Position numbers and translations under genes: made by a program. DNA of 64,000 nucleotides. Source: Candidatus Edwardsiibacteriota bacterium. Its GTDB lineage: Bacteria > Edwardsbacteria > AC1 > EtOH8. Location: positions 19,782 to 83,781 of the forward strand of contig JAGVNJ010000039.1 of NCBI GenBank assembly GCA_020053305.1. The letters run 5' to 3'. The notes under the pieces were generated by a model. That model had not been told where the DNA came from, did no database searches, and saw only the letters and a list, made by a program, of their open reading frames with translations. Positions 41,983 through 50,382 of this stretch are shown here, piece by piece (position 1 is the first letter of the stretch; each line of letters begins with the position of its first letter).

Positions 41983-42462
41983 ATGAAATGGAAATCGCCC
42001 CAAGAGTGGGCCAAGCTTAAAGCAGGCATAGATTGTCCGATGTGTCTGGAAAGTGGCATGGAGGAAAATCAACACAGTTATAAGGTAATCGAACTCAAAC
42101 AGTCCATCGTTCGATTCAACAAGAACCAATATATGCCTGGCTGGACCACTTTAATCTTAAAACGGCATGTTACGGAGTTGTTCGAATTGTCTCCTGAGGA
42201 AAGGGCAGGGTTTTGGGATGAAGTGTCCATTGTGGCAAAGGCCCTTTATCAGATTTATAACCCGGCTAAGATAAATTACTGCATTTGGGGCAACCACATG
42301 CCGCATATACATTGCCATCTATTTACACAAACATTTGACGATGACCCAGGCAAGCCAATAAATCAGAACGAAAAGGAAATATTTCTGGATAAAAATGAAT
42401 ACCTTCAAAAGATTAAAAAAATAACCTATGAAATACATAAAACAACCGAAACAAAATCATAA
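41983..42462 (+). CDS. HIT domain protein
   Basis: 159 residues with the histidine triad HIHCHLF at H108, H110, H112 and a CxxC zinc pair at C18 and C21. A second HIT protein of the window, divergent from 13593-14165. It is likely a hydrolase or transferase on nucleotide conjugates, but no substrate can be assigned. It follows tdk after 20 nt and could share its mRNA. Confidence 0.88.
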   Translation: MKWKSPQEWAKLKAGIDCPMCLESGMEENQHSYKVIELKQSIVRFNKNQYMPGWTTLILKRHVTELFELSPEERAGFWDEVSIVAKALYQIYNPAKINYCIWGNHMPHIHCHLFTQTFDDDPGKPINQNEKEIFLDKNEYLQKIKKITYEIHKTTETKS

Positions 42463-42518
42463 CTTGGGCGTATTTTTTTATATAAAACAACACTATTCAA
42501 TCAATACTGAGGTGTTAT

Positions 42519-43244
42519 ATGAAAAAACCAACGGTCAGGAACGCGGTCTTTCTGTCCATCGGCATAATCGCCATAGGCTGGATCCAAAAGATCTTCAATT
42601 ATATCTCCACCAAGCCTTCTTTGCCCGAACAACTAGGACTGAAGGTCAAACTTAGCGAAAATCTGCCACAAGCCTCGCTGTATATCTTAACGGTGGGGGT
42701 TTTCACCTTTCTGCTGGTCTACTACCTGCTCAAACTGACCGATGAAAATTTCGGTTCCCTGGGGTTCAATAAAAATAAGTTAGGAAAACAGATAGCCATA
42801 GGCGCGTTGTTCGGGATCGGCATTTTTGCCCTGGATACCTTCCTGATCAGCCCGGTTCTGGAAGCATTGCTGCCCAACGCCGTGGCCGAAGGTGAAAACA
42901 TAAAGTATCTATTCAGTAAATTGTATTACATTCCAATCTTATTGTTCATGGGCATCTTCAAGGGAGGGTTTCTGGAGGAACTCTGGCGGATATTCGTTCT
43001 AACCCGGTTCGAGAAGGCCTTTAAGACAGCCGGTATGATCTTTGCCCTGGTGTTTTTCTCGGTAATGTTCGGGCTGGGGCACGCCTATCAGGGAACCTCC
43101 GGGATAATATCCACCGCAATACTGGGTTTGCTTGACGGACTGGTCTACCTAAGGAAGAGGAATGCCATGGAGGCGGTAACGGCCCACGCGGTGTTCGATT
43201 TGATTGCCATGACGGTGGGGTTCATTATTTACTACGGGAAGTAA
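42519..43244 (+). CDS. CPBP family intramembrane metalloprotease
   Basis: 241 residues, about seven membrane helices. Motif 1 is EELWR (E153, E154, R157), one residue shorter than the usual EExxxR; motif 2 is FGLGH, and motif 3 is HAVFD. These supply the Glu and His ligands of CaaX/Abi-like proteases, which cleave within or next to membranes; roles range from bacteriocin self-immunity to unknown. GAGGTG precedes ATG 42519. It lies last in the tdk-HIT run and a terminator follows. Confidence 0.85.
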   Translation: MKKPTVRNAVFLSIGIIAIGWIQKIFNYISTKPSLPEQLGLKVKLSENLPQASLYILTVGVFTFLLVYYLLKLTDENFGSLGFNKNKLGKQIAIGALFGIGIFALDTFLISPVLEALLPNAVAEGENIKYLFSKLYYIPILLFMGIFKGGFLEELWRIFVLTRFEKAFKTAGMIFALVFFSVMFGLGHAYQGTSGIISTAILGLLDGLVYLRKRNAMEAVTAHAVFDLIAMTVGFIIYYGK

Positions 43245-43264
43245 AGTTAGATATTGTTAAAAAC

Positions 43265-43300
43265 AAAAAGCCCGAATGATCTCTCATTCGAGCTTTCGTA
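43265..43300. terminator. Hairpin terminator, mainly minus-strand
   Basis: AAAGCCCGAATGA / TCATTCGAGCTTT stem (one mismatch), with a strong U run on the minus strand after tRNA-His and a weaker one on the plus strand after the CPBP gene. Confidence 0.8.
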
Positions 43301-43307
43301 TATTTGG

Positions 43308-43385
43308 TGGGGTGGATGAGGGGATTCGAACCCCCGACCTTCGGATCCACAATCCGACGTTCTAACCAGCTGAACTACATCCACC
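43308..43385 (-). tRNA. tRNA-His (anticodon GTG)
   Basis: Cloverleaf with acceptor GTGGATG/CATCCAC, anticodon loop TTGTGGA (GTG), T-loop TTCGAAT, and CCA encoded at 43308-43310. An extra G at -1 (43385) faces C73, the tRNA-His identity element. Confidence 0.95.
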
Positions 43386-43403
43386 GTGATACTATGGGAT
43401 TTG

Positions 43404-43799
43404 TTATTTGATGGTTGGGTTTAGGGCTTTGTTTTGCTGCATTTTAGATTTTAGGCTTTTTTTTAGCCCGCATATCATTTTGCTGATGTCGGTGCAGGTC
43501 CCGATTCTGATTTCTGAAATCGCAGAGTCAAGATACCTTAAATCACGAATTTTATAAAACCAATTTTCGCTTTCGGCCGTGCTTCTTCGGGCAATGTCCA
43601 GATAATGAATGTATTCTTTGGTAGAAGCTGCGTTGAACCCCTCAGATATATTGGCGCTGACGGAACCGCTGCTACGCAGTATCTGATCGGATATTATTTT
43701 TGCCACCCTGGTTGAAGGATATTTCTCAACATCAACAGTGATGTCTAAAAACAATCTGTGCGCTTTTTGCCACACTTCAAGCTCGGTAAAACTTTTCAC
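43404..43799 (-). CDS. Four-helix-bundle protein (23S IVS-encoded type)
   Basis: About 131 residues from GTG 43799 (VKSFTELEVWQKAHRLFLDI), which follows GAGAGGAGTGGA; the longer ATG at 43868 would add an out-of-family stretch. Signature parts: KIISDQILRSSGSVSANISEGFN and STKEYIHYLDIARRSTAESENW. Same family as 9802-10161. It is between tRNA-Arg and tRNA-His on the same strand, and probably inserted into a tRNA transcription unit. Higher A+T than the flanks. Function unknown. Confidence 0.85.
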   Translation of the reverse strand: MKSFTELEVWQKAHRLFLDITVDVEKYPSTRVAKIISDQILRSSGSVSANISEGFNAASTKEYIHYLDIARRSTAESENWFYKIRDLRYLDSAISEIRIGTCTDISKMICGLKKSLKSKMQQNKALNPTIK

Positions 43800-43878
43800 T
43801 CCACTCCTCTCGTCATACACAAAATTAAAACCACAACCCTCGCACAAATCACACAAATCTATTCCCAATTCCCTAGAA

Positions 43879-43955
43879 TGGTACGCCTGACAGGATTCGA
43901 ACCTGTGACCCTCTGCTTAGAAGGCAGATGCTCTATCCAACTGAGCTACAGGCGC
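43879..43955 (-). tRNA. tRNA-Arg (anticodon TCT)
   Basis: 77-nt cloverleaf: acceptor GCGCCTG/CAGGCGT, anticodon stem TCTGC/GCAGA, loop CTTCTAA (TCT, reads AGA), T-loop TTCGAAT, encoded CCA at 43879-43881. Confidence 0.95.
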
Positions 43956-44069
43956 ATTTCTGATAACAGATCAAGGATATTTGGATAATTGGGAAAACAA
44001 CATCAATTAGCGGATTATTTTCCGGTATCCCTAATCAAGCATCTAAAATCCATCCGTTACTCCCGGCGT

Positions 44070-44181
44070 AAAATGGTCGGGGAGACCCCGATTTTATCGG
44101 GGCGACCCCCATAGATTAAAATGGTCGGGGAGACCCCGATTTTATCGGGGCGACCCCCATAGATTAAAATGGTCGGGGAGA
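44070..44181 (-). repeat. 48-bp tandem repeat with tRNA-Pro 3' end
   Basis: Two exact 48-bp units (44070-44117 and 44118-44165) and the first 16 bp of a third that runs into tRNA-Pro at 44170-44246. Each unit holds TGGTCGGGGAGA, the 3' terminus (acceptor and CCA) of that tRNA, followed by the hairpin CCCCGAT/ATCGGGG and CGACCCCC. A related arrangement of tRNA 3' end plus CCCCG palindrome is seen at 1-82 and 4861-5004. Confidence 0.85.
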
Positions 44182-44246
44182 GAGGATTCGAACCTCCGAC
44201 CCCCTGGTCCCGAACCAGGTGCGCTACCGGACTGCGCTACTCCCCG
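44170..44246 (-). tRNA. tRNA-Pro (anticodon CGG)
   Basis: 77-nt cloverleaf: acceptor CGGGGAG/CTCCCCG, anticodon loop TTCGGGA (CGG, reads CCG), T-loop TTCGAAT, CCA at 44170-44172. Its 3' end is copied in the repeats downstream. Confidence 0.95.
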
Positions 44247-44339
44247 ACATTTATTAAAAACTGAATACTATAGATCTATTTTGTCCGGTCCATTCCAGAG
44301 CTATCCCAAAATCAGAAATCTATTCCCTGTAATCTAAGC

Positions 44340-44415
44340 TGGTCGGGGTGCCCAGACTCGAACTGGGGGCTTCTTGCTCCCAAAGCAAGCGCGCTACCAA
44401 CTGCGCCACACCCCG
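44340..44415 (-). tRNA. tRNA-Pro (anticodon TGG)
   Basis: 76-nt cloverleaf: acceptor CGGGGTG/CACCCCG, anticodon stem CTTGC/GCAAG with loop TTTGGGA (TGG, reads CCA), T-loop TTCGAGT, CCA at 44340-44342. First tRNA of the minus-strand cluster. Confidence 0.95.
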
Positions 44416-44467
44416 TAGCACCTTCAGCAAACAGTAATTATATTATACCAAAGGTTGATATGTCAAG

Positions 44468-45073
44468 CTAAGTTTTAGGCGAGCCGGGAGCGGCCAGGCC
44501 GTTGATCAGGGCCCGCATCTTTTTCAAGGCCTGAGCCCGGTGGCTGATCCGGTTCTTTTCCGGGGGGGGGAGTTCGGCAAAGGTCCTATCAAATCCGGTT
44601 GGAAGGAAGATAGGATCATAGCCAAAACCGTTGCTGCCCCTGGGTTCTGCGGTTATCGTTCCTTCGATCTCGCCCCGGGTGAAAAAAGCCCGGTTATTGT
44701 TCCCCACCAAGCATAATACACAGATAAAACGGGCGGTCCTTTTTTCAGCCGGGACCTGTTGCATCAACTCCAGCACTTTCATCCAGTTATCCCGGTAATC
44801 CGGCCCGGCAAAGCGGGCGGAGAGGATGCCGGGCTGGCCGTCCAAGGCGTCTATAACCAGGCCGGAATCGTCGGCCAGGGACCAAAGGCCGCTGTAATAG
44901 GCAGCTTGGCTGGCTTTGATCATGGCATTGTCATCGAAGGTCCGGCCGGTCTCCTCGGCCTCCGGGCAGTCGGGAAAGCCATCCAATCCGACGAAACGGG
45001 TGTCCGGCAGATCCAATATCTCCGAGATCTCCCGGACCTTGTCGTTATTTCTGGTGGCGATCAAAATATCCAT
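44468..45073 (-). CDS. rdgB: RdgB/HAM1 non-canonical purine NTP pyrophosphatase
   Basis: 201 residues from ATG 45073 (MDILIATRNNDKVREI). Removes dITP, XTP and dHAPTP from the nucleotide pool. Motifs: ATRNNDKVREI, ETGRTFDDNAMIKA, LADDSGLVIDALDGQPGILSARFAG, GSNGFGYDPIF, and the C-terminal KNRISHRAQAL. A TTG six codons upstream is possible but not needed. It complements EndoQ at 11552 in dealing with deaminated purines. Confidence 0.95.
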   Translation of the reverse strand: MDILIATRNNDKVREISEILDLPDTRFVGLDGFPDCPEAEETGRTFDDNAMIKASQAAYYSGLWSLADDSGLVIDALDGQPGILSARFAGPDYRDNWMKVLELMQQVPAEKRTARFICVLCLVGNNNRAFFTRGEIEGTITAEPRGSNGFGYDPIFLPTGFDRTFAELPPPEKNRISHRAQALKKMRALINGLAAPGSPKT

Positions 45074-45120
45074 ACAGGGAAATGATACCAATTTAGAGGG
45101 GAAAATGCAAACCTTTTTGC

Positions 45121-45150
45121 TTGACTTTTAACCGATATATACACTATCAT
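45121..45150 (+). promoter_or_regulatory. Possible promoter with ACTATCAT repeats
   Basis: TTGACT (45121-45126), 18-nt spacer, TATCAT (45145-45150). ACTATCAT occurs at 45143-45150 and again near 45181-45188, with the inverted form ATGATA between, so an operator may overlap. The start of the next gene has no clear ribosome site. Confidence 0.4.
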
Positions 45151-45209
45151 TAAAAAGCCTACTATATGATAATTTTGGCAACTATCATACTTAATTACAA
45201 CAATCGATA

Positions 45210-47129
45210 ATGCGAAGACAGCTTTTAATATTTACCGCATTTATGCTGATGTCCGGGCTAGGCTACGGCCAGAAGGATACCCTGGAGATAGCCCCGGCTT
45301 CCGGTGGGCCGACCGTGGTTGCGGATACCGCCGACTGGGCTAATTTGATGCAATGGCAGGAGTGGCGGCAGAGAAGCCTGGATTACCAGCATCAGGGGAT
45401 GCCGGAGGAGGCCTTGGCCGCCGCCGAGTCCTCATTGGTTCGCAGCCGGGCGCTGGGGTTGGACCTTCCCGTGGTCGGGGCGTATTGGGGAAATAAAACC
45501 CGGCAGGCCTTAAGGAATAAGGACTGGGAAGGGGCTCAAAAATATTCCCGGCTGGCCCGGTTGGCGGATAATTATTCCTTTAAAAACAACATCTCCCATT
45601 TCCAGGCAAACAGCCATATTATCGGGGCCGCTTCGGCCCTGGGGCAGTTCATCCAGACCATCAACGGCTATCGGCAGGATTTCCGCTTCAGATACCGGGC
45701 ATTATGGCTGGGGATATTCGGGCTATCGCTGGCCCTGCTGACCGGGGGCCTGTTCTTCCTGCTGTTGCTGGCGGTAAAATACCTTCCCTATCTGTTCCAC
45801 CTGCTATCGGATCTGCTTCCCAAAGGCTGGCCGTATTTCGGACGGATATTCCTGGCAACATCCTTGGGCGCCGGGCTATTGTTGTTCATAGCCGGATTCA
45901 GCCTGGCCTTGGCCGTAATCCTGCCGGCCGGAGCGATCATCGTCAAGGGAAGGACCCGGGAGAAAGTGATGTTCTGGATAACCCTGGCCCTGATCGGCTG
46001 TTCGGCAGCCGGCTTCAACCTGGTTCACCAATTCTTCAAAGCCAGCGATCAGGGACGGGTTGAAGCCCTGGCGGCGGCAAATACTTCGGAATGGAACAGC
46101 CCATTGGTTCAGGCTCTGGCCGGGCAGCAGCGGCAGGATCCTTCGGACCTGAAGCCGGTATACGCGCTTTCTCTGATGGAGAAGAACCGGGGGAAACTGG
46201 ACCAGGCTCAGACATACTTGACGGCCATCATTGAAGCCTCGGGGAGCAATTCCGCCGCCCTGAACAATCTGGGGAATATTTATTTCTTCAAGGGCCAGTT
46301 CGACAGCGCGGCTTTTTTCTATCGCCTGGCCATTGAAGCCGACCAGGATCTGGCCGAGGCCCATTACAATTTAGGGCAGGTGCATTTCAAGGCCATTGAT
46401 TTCAACCTGGCCCGGGCGGAGCTGGAGAGGGCCGCTTCGCTGGCACCGGCCAGAATGGAAAGCTGGAGCCGGGAGTCAGGCGGCAATCGGGCGATGGATG
46501 CCCAGCTTGGGCTGGAACTGCTCTGGCCGGAAATATGGCGGGGATGGAAGCCATTCGCTTCCTTTGCTCCGGCGGAGTTCGCCAGTCTTACCCGGCTGAA
46601 TCTCTGGCTGCCTTTGTGGGCCTGGCTGGGGCTGGTGGCTCTGATAATCGTATGGATGGTTCTGGCAAAGGATAACCTGGCGGTGCGCAACTGCTGGTTA
46701 TGCGGACGATATGTCTGCGACCGATGCCAGGCCCTGGCCCAGGATGGAAACTTGTATTGTCAGGAGTGCCATAACCAGGTATTTTCCATCCAGTCCCATG
46801 AACTGCAGCAAAAGGCGGCCGAGGTTCTCTCCCGCCAGGCCGTAAAGAGGCAGCGGACGATCTCCGGATTGGCAAACTTTTTCCTACCGGGTTCTTCATA
46901 TGTGATGGGGGGAAGCGCCATAAAGGGATGGCTTCTTTCCCTATCCTTGGGGATGCTGTATGCCGGAGTGATGTTGTTCCTCTCCCCCTGGATATCGGCC
47001 CGGTTGGATTATTCGGTGACGGATGGTTTTTATTGGACCGCCGGAGTCATCATGGCGGTATTGTATCTCATATCCTGGGTGGGTTATATTCAGATGTTCA
47101 GAAATCAGGGAGCTTCAGATGCCGCTTGA
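45210..47129 (+). CDS. Membrane TPR protein with B-box-like zinc ribbon
   Basis: 639 residues. Signal-like N terminus, an outer domain (30-150), two strongly hydrophobic regions (about 165-255) with FRFRYRALWLGIFGLSLALL, a TPR region (ALSLMEKNRGKLDQAQTYLTAI, ALNNLGNIYFFKGQFDSAAFFYRLAI, AHYNLGQVHFKAIDFNLARAEL; about 310-410), a membrane helix near 460, a treble CxxC zinc cluster (CWLC, CDRC, CQEC; about 495-525), and three C-terminal membrane helices. No known enzyme motif. It overlaps the DUF4388 gene by 11 nt, indicating a joint role. The function is unknown; a membrane-bound scaffold is plausible. Confidence 0.75.
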   Translation: MRRQLLIFTAFMLMSGLGYGQKDTLEIAPASGGPTVVADTADWANLMQWQEWRQRSLDYQHQGMPEEALAAAESSLVRSRALGLDLPVVGAYWGNKTRQALRNKDWEGAQKYSRLARLADNYSFKNNISHFQANSHIIGAASALGQFIQTINGYRQDFRFRYRALWLGIFGLSLALLTGGLFFLLLLAVKYLPYLFHLLSDLLPKGWPYFGRIFLATSLGAGLLLFIAGFSLALAVILPAGAIIVKGRTREKVMFWITLALIGCSAAGFNLVHQFFKASDQGRVEALAAANTSEWNSPLVQALAGQQRQDPSDLKPVYALSLMEKNRGKLDQAQTYLTAIIEASGSNSAALNNLGNIYFFKGQFDSAAFFYRLAIEADQDLAEAHYNLGQVHFKAIDFNLARAELERAASLAPARMESWSRESGGNRAMDAQLGLELLWPEIWRGWKPFASFAPAEFASLTRLNLWLPLWAWLGLVALIIVWMVLAKDNLAVRNCWLCGRYVCDRCQALAQDGNLYCQECHNQVFSIQSHELQQKAAEVLSRQAVKRQRTISGLANFFLPGSSYVMGGSAIKGWLLSLSLGMLYAGVMLFLSPWISARLDYSVTDGFYWTAGVIMAVLYLISWVGYIQMFRNQGASDAA

Positions 47130-48177
47130 AGGTAATGTAAAAGAATTCGGTTTGGCGGACGTTCTTCAGTTCATCGCCGGCAACCAGAAGGCCGGGGTGC
47201 TGCAGCTGACATCAAAAAATGACAAGGCCTCCATCGCCTTCGATCACGGCAAGATCACCGGGGCGGTGTACGGTCGCCAGGGCCGCCAGGATCAGTTGCA
47301 GAACTATCTGTTGAGGTCCAAAAAGGTGGAGCAAGGAAAGCTGGAATCCATCCTGAAGATACAGGTCGACACCGGGATACCCCTGGGGGAGCTGCTTCTG
47401 AAAGAGGGGCTGATGAGCCAGGAGGAGATAGACGGACTGGTGACATTCAAGATCCAGGAGGTGCTGGACGAGGTATTTACCTGGAGCGATGCCCGTTACA
47501 AGTTCAATCCCGAGGAGAGGCTGTATCAGAACAGCCGCTCCCAGGTGGCCATTCCGGCCGAATCATTGCTGCTGGAGACTTTAAGGCGCAAGGACGAATG
47601 GCCGGCCATCGCCAAGGCCCTGCCCTCCGACGGCGTCATTCTTAAAAAGATACAGGATACGGTCACCGGCGTGGAGATCTCGGCCGATATTCAGCAGATA
47701 TTCGAAATGATAGACAGCTCCAGGACCATCAGCCAGATGATAGGGGACACCTACCTGGGGCGTTTTCGGACCTTCAATGCCGTCTATAATCTGCTGATGT
47801 CGGGAACGGTGGAGATAACCCATACCCCGGAACCGGAGGTAAGGGTGGCCGAAAGACAGGCCAAAAAGAAGGCCAGCGCAACCGGTCAGGCCCTGGCCTT
47901 GGCCTCGGTCCTGCTAGGATTGGCGGTTTTTGGCGGAGCAGGGTTTGGAGCCTATAGGATCAATCTGCTGACAGCACGGAAAAACAACCTGATACAGCGG
48001 GAGACCATCAGGGCTCAGATGGGTTGGCTGAAAACCCGGATCGAAGTGTATTATATGTCCAATGGCAGATATCCGGCCAGCCTCAATGATATAACCAGGG
48101 ACCAGAAGATAATTTCTTCATTCGACTATCATAAAAACGAAGAGGAGACCGGCTATCACCTGGAGGCCAAGGAATAG
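47119..48177 (+). CDS. DUF4388 protein with pseudopilin-like C terminus
   Basis: 352 residues from ATG 47119 (MPLEGNVKEFGLADVLQFIAGNQKAG). N-terminal DUF4388 (to about 110), a helical middle (to about 240), then a Lys-rich segment, a membrane helix (ALASVLLGLAVFGGAGFGAY) and a periplasmic piece with YYMSNGRYPASLNDITRDQ, as in type II secretion pseudopilins. DUF4388 proteins are often linked to gliding, pili and signalling (PatA-like). An 11-nt overlap couples it to the zinc-ribbon membrane protein upstream. Confidence 0.8.
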   Translation: MPLEGNVKEFGLADVLQFIAGNQKAGVLQLTSKNDKASIAFDHGKITGAVYGRQGRQDQLQNYLLRSKKVEQGKLESILKIQVDTGIPLGELLLKEGLMSQEEIDGLVTFKIQEVLDEVFTWSDARYKFNPEERLYQNSRSQVAIPAESLLLETLRRKDEWPAIAKALPSDGVILKKIQDTVTGVEISADIQQIFEMIDSSRTISQMIGDTYLGRFRTFNAVYNLLMSGTVEITHTPEPEVRVAERQAKKKASATGQALALASVLLGLAVFGGAGFGAYRINLLTARKNNLIQRETIRAQMGWLKTRIEVYYMSNGRYPASLNDITRDQKIISSFDYHKNEEETGYHLEAKE

Positions 48178-48183
48178 CGATCA

Positions 48184-48221
48184 TAAAAAAGCCCTTCCGA
48201 ATATCTCGGAAGGGCTTTTTC
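48184..48221. terminator. Bidirectional terminator
   Basis: AAAAAAGCCCTTCCGA, loop ATATC, TCGGAAGGGCTTTTT. Between the convergent DUF4388 and uridine kinase genes. Confidence 0.93.
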
Positions 48222-48235
48222 GTTACCGAATTAGA

Positions 48236-49894
48236 TCAATACTCAAAAGTGCTGCCGCCTATGAATTCCCGCAGTATCGAGGTGTGGGGCACCTCGTCGG
48301 CGAACACCGGCACGAACATCCGGACAAAGTGCAACAGGCGGTAGGCCTCGCCGAAGCTCTCATCGTCGGTGGGCACCTCCAGCAAAAAGCGCTCGGCGTA
48401 CATCCTCAGCACCGATGGTTCGTAAACCAAAGTGGAATTGAACATCACGTCGGCCTCCTCCTGGAAGGGGAAAATGTTGTGCTCCTCGCCCCGCTGCACC
48501 GAGGGCCATACCTTAAGGGTGTGGGCGGCGCTGTAGCCCCGGAACTTGCGGTCCCGCACGATCCTTCTCAGCAGCCGGACATCCGAGGTCATGATCCGGT
48601 TGTGGTCGTCCAGGCACAGCTGGGTCAGGGCGCTGATATAGACCTTGAGCTTGTTCTCCCGGGGCACCGACTGGGTGAGCTTCTGGTTCAAGCCGTGAAT
48701 GCCCTCCACCAGCAGGATGTCGTTGGCCTCCAGCTTCAGGCTGACGGTCCTTTGATCCCGGGTCCCGGTGTGGAAATTATAGATCGGGGTGGCCACCTCC
48801 TGGCCCATAAGCAGGTCGGTCATCTGCCGGTTGAACAGATCCAGGTCCACCGCCCGCAGGGATTCGAAATCGGGCTTGCCGTCCTCGCCCAGGGGGGTCT
48901 GGGCCCGCCCCAGGAAATAATTGTCGGTGGACAGGGCGATGGGCCTCAGGCCGTTGACTTTGAGCTGGATCATCAGCCTTTTGCTGAAGGTGGTCTTGCC
49001 GGAGGAGGAGGGCCCGGCGATCAGCACCAGTTTCACCTTGTCCCGCTGGGAGGTGATGATGTCGGCGATCTGGGCGATGCGTTTTTCATGAAAGCCCTCG
49101 GATATCCTGATCAGCTCCCCGATCTCCTTGGTCAGGCAGATCTCATTGATCTCGCCCACGTTGGTTACGCCCAGGATCTTGTTCCATTCCTTGGTCTCTT
49201 TATGGATGTTGAAGAGCTTGGTCTGGGGCGAGAGATCGGGGATTCTCTCCGGATTCTTGGATTGGGGAAAGCGCAGCAGAAAGCCGGGGGCATAAAGGGC
49301 CAGTTCGAAGCGGTCGATAAACCCGGTGGTAGGCGTGACCGGCCCGTGCTGGATGTCCTTGAACACCCCGCAGCCGATAAGCTTGGCCTCGGTCAGGCGG
49401 GTGGTGGTCAGAAGTTTTATCTTATCATGATAGCCCTCGGCATCGAAATATTCCTTGGCCTCCTCGATGGATATGGATTCTCTTACAAAGGGCCGGCCTT
49501 CGGCCACGATCTGTCTCATCCGGGTTTCGATATTATCCAATATCTCCTGGTCGATGGGTTTATCGGATACAAAATCGAAATAATAGCCGTTGGCCAGCGA
49601 CTGGCCCACAATAATCCGGGCCTCGGGATAAAGCTCCTCCACAGCCTCATACAATATCAGGCAGGCCGTCCGCCGATAGACCGCCAGGCCCTCGCGGTCG
49701 GTGTAAAATACCGGGGTCAGGCGGCAATTGGCGTGCAGCACGGCATCCAGGCTGACCAGATTCTGGTTTATCTTGGCGGCCAGCAGTTTTCCGGCGTTCG
49801 GAGGATAGCGCTTGAATAAGCTCTGGATCTGCTCCCCGGCCTTGGCCGGCAGGCGCTGTCCGTCCATCAAAACTTCGATAGGTTTGTGTCCCAT
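48236..49894 (-). CDS. Uridine kinase with TGS/ThrRS-like N-terminal domains
   Basis: 552 residues. Residues 1-65 form a TGS-like domain, and about 70-210 resemble the second additional domain of threonyl-tRNA synthetase (GQSLANGYYFDF, IGCGVFKD). The C-terminal half is a uridine kinase-like P-loop protein: Walker A GPSSSGKTTFSK (294-305), LSTDNYFL, NFHTGTRD, VEGIHGLN. The chimera is known in several phyla as a nucleoside kinase. Whether the ThrRS-like part edits or senses is unknown. The start is ATG 49894. It probably phosphorylates uridine or a similar nucleoside. Confidence 0.9.
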   Translation of the reverse strand: MGHKPIEVLMDGQRLPAKAGEQIQSLFKRYPPNAGKLLAAKINQNLVSLDAVLHANCRLTPVFYTDREGLAVYRRTACLILYEAVEELYPEARIIVGQSLANGYYFDFVSDKPIDQEILDNIETRMRQIVAEGRPFVRESISIEEAKEYFDAEGYHDKIKLLTTTRLTEAKLIGCGVFKDIQHGPVTPTTGFIDRFELALYAPGFLLRFPQSKNPERIPDLSPQTKLFNIHKETKEWNKILGVTNVGEINEICLTKEIGELIRISEGFHEKRIAQIADIITSQRDKVKLVLIAGPSSSGKTTFSKRLMIQLKVNGLRPIALSTDNYFLGRAQTPLGEDGKPDFESLRAVDLDLFNRQMTDLLMGQEVATPIYNFHTGTRDQRTVSLKLEANDILLVEGIHGLNQKLTQSVPRENKLKVYISALTQLCLDDHNRIMTSDVRLLRRIVRDRKFRGYSAAHTLKVWPSVQRGEEHNIFPFQEEADVMFNSTLVYEPSVLRMYAERFLLEVPTDDESFGEAYRLLHFVRMFVPVFADEVPHTSILREFIGGSTFEY

Positions 49895-50094
49895 GATTTA
49901 TGTCCTTTCTGGCAATTAAAGGCGAAGCCTAAAAAGCTCCGCCATCAGTATACGCAATAATGTAGCTTAAAAGTCAGAATATGTCAAGAGAAAATGAATT
50001 ATAAATTTTAGAGAGGAGAGTAAAATAAGTCCCGAGTTCAATAATGAAGTGCAACACTTGAGAAAGATGAAAGGTATGTGTTATCCTGTGTGTT

Positions 50095-50199
50095 ATGGCA
50101 AGAGAATACAAGCAGTTGACGAAGGCCGAATCTGAAGAAATCACCGCACTTCGAAGCCAGGGCTTCTCTTTGAAATGCATAAACATCAAAAAATTATAA
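50095..50199 (+). pseudogene. IS30-type transposase N-terminal remnant
   Basis: ATG 50095 opens a 34-codon frame MAREYKQLTKAESEEITALRS..., then FSLK, which fits the helix-turn-helix start of IS30-family transposases (usually continued by EIA...). It ends abruptly after 27 or so family-like residues, with no catalytic DDE domain. Terminal repeats are not seen. An old, truncated insertion in a 770-nt gap (49895-50664). Confidence 0.6.
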
Positions 50200-50382
50200 A
50201 AATTTATCATTTTGCAATACGCAATTTTGCATCTCATTATATATAACTTAATGGACAGAAAAGACATAAGTATATTAATGTTTGTGGCATGCAATATGCA
50301 GATATTATATATTAGGCATTTGTATAAACTTGCGAATATTATATTTAAAGGGCGAAGATATTTTTGGCTGTTTTTTGAGGAG

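Noticed and set aside
44070..44165. A CRISPR array
   Set aside because: Only two exact units in direct contact, with no spacers and no cas genes; the unit contains a tRNA 3' end.
48284..49819. A 511-codon open frame on the plus strand
   Set aside because: It lies exactly opposite the uridine kinase gene and consists of His/Gly/Leu-rich low-information protein; such antisense frames come from codon bias in GC-rich genes.
50212..50376. The upstream part of the frame at 50212-50595 as a protein body
   Set aside because: The translation before residue 55 is AT-rich noise without features; only the sorting tail is recognisable.
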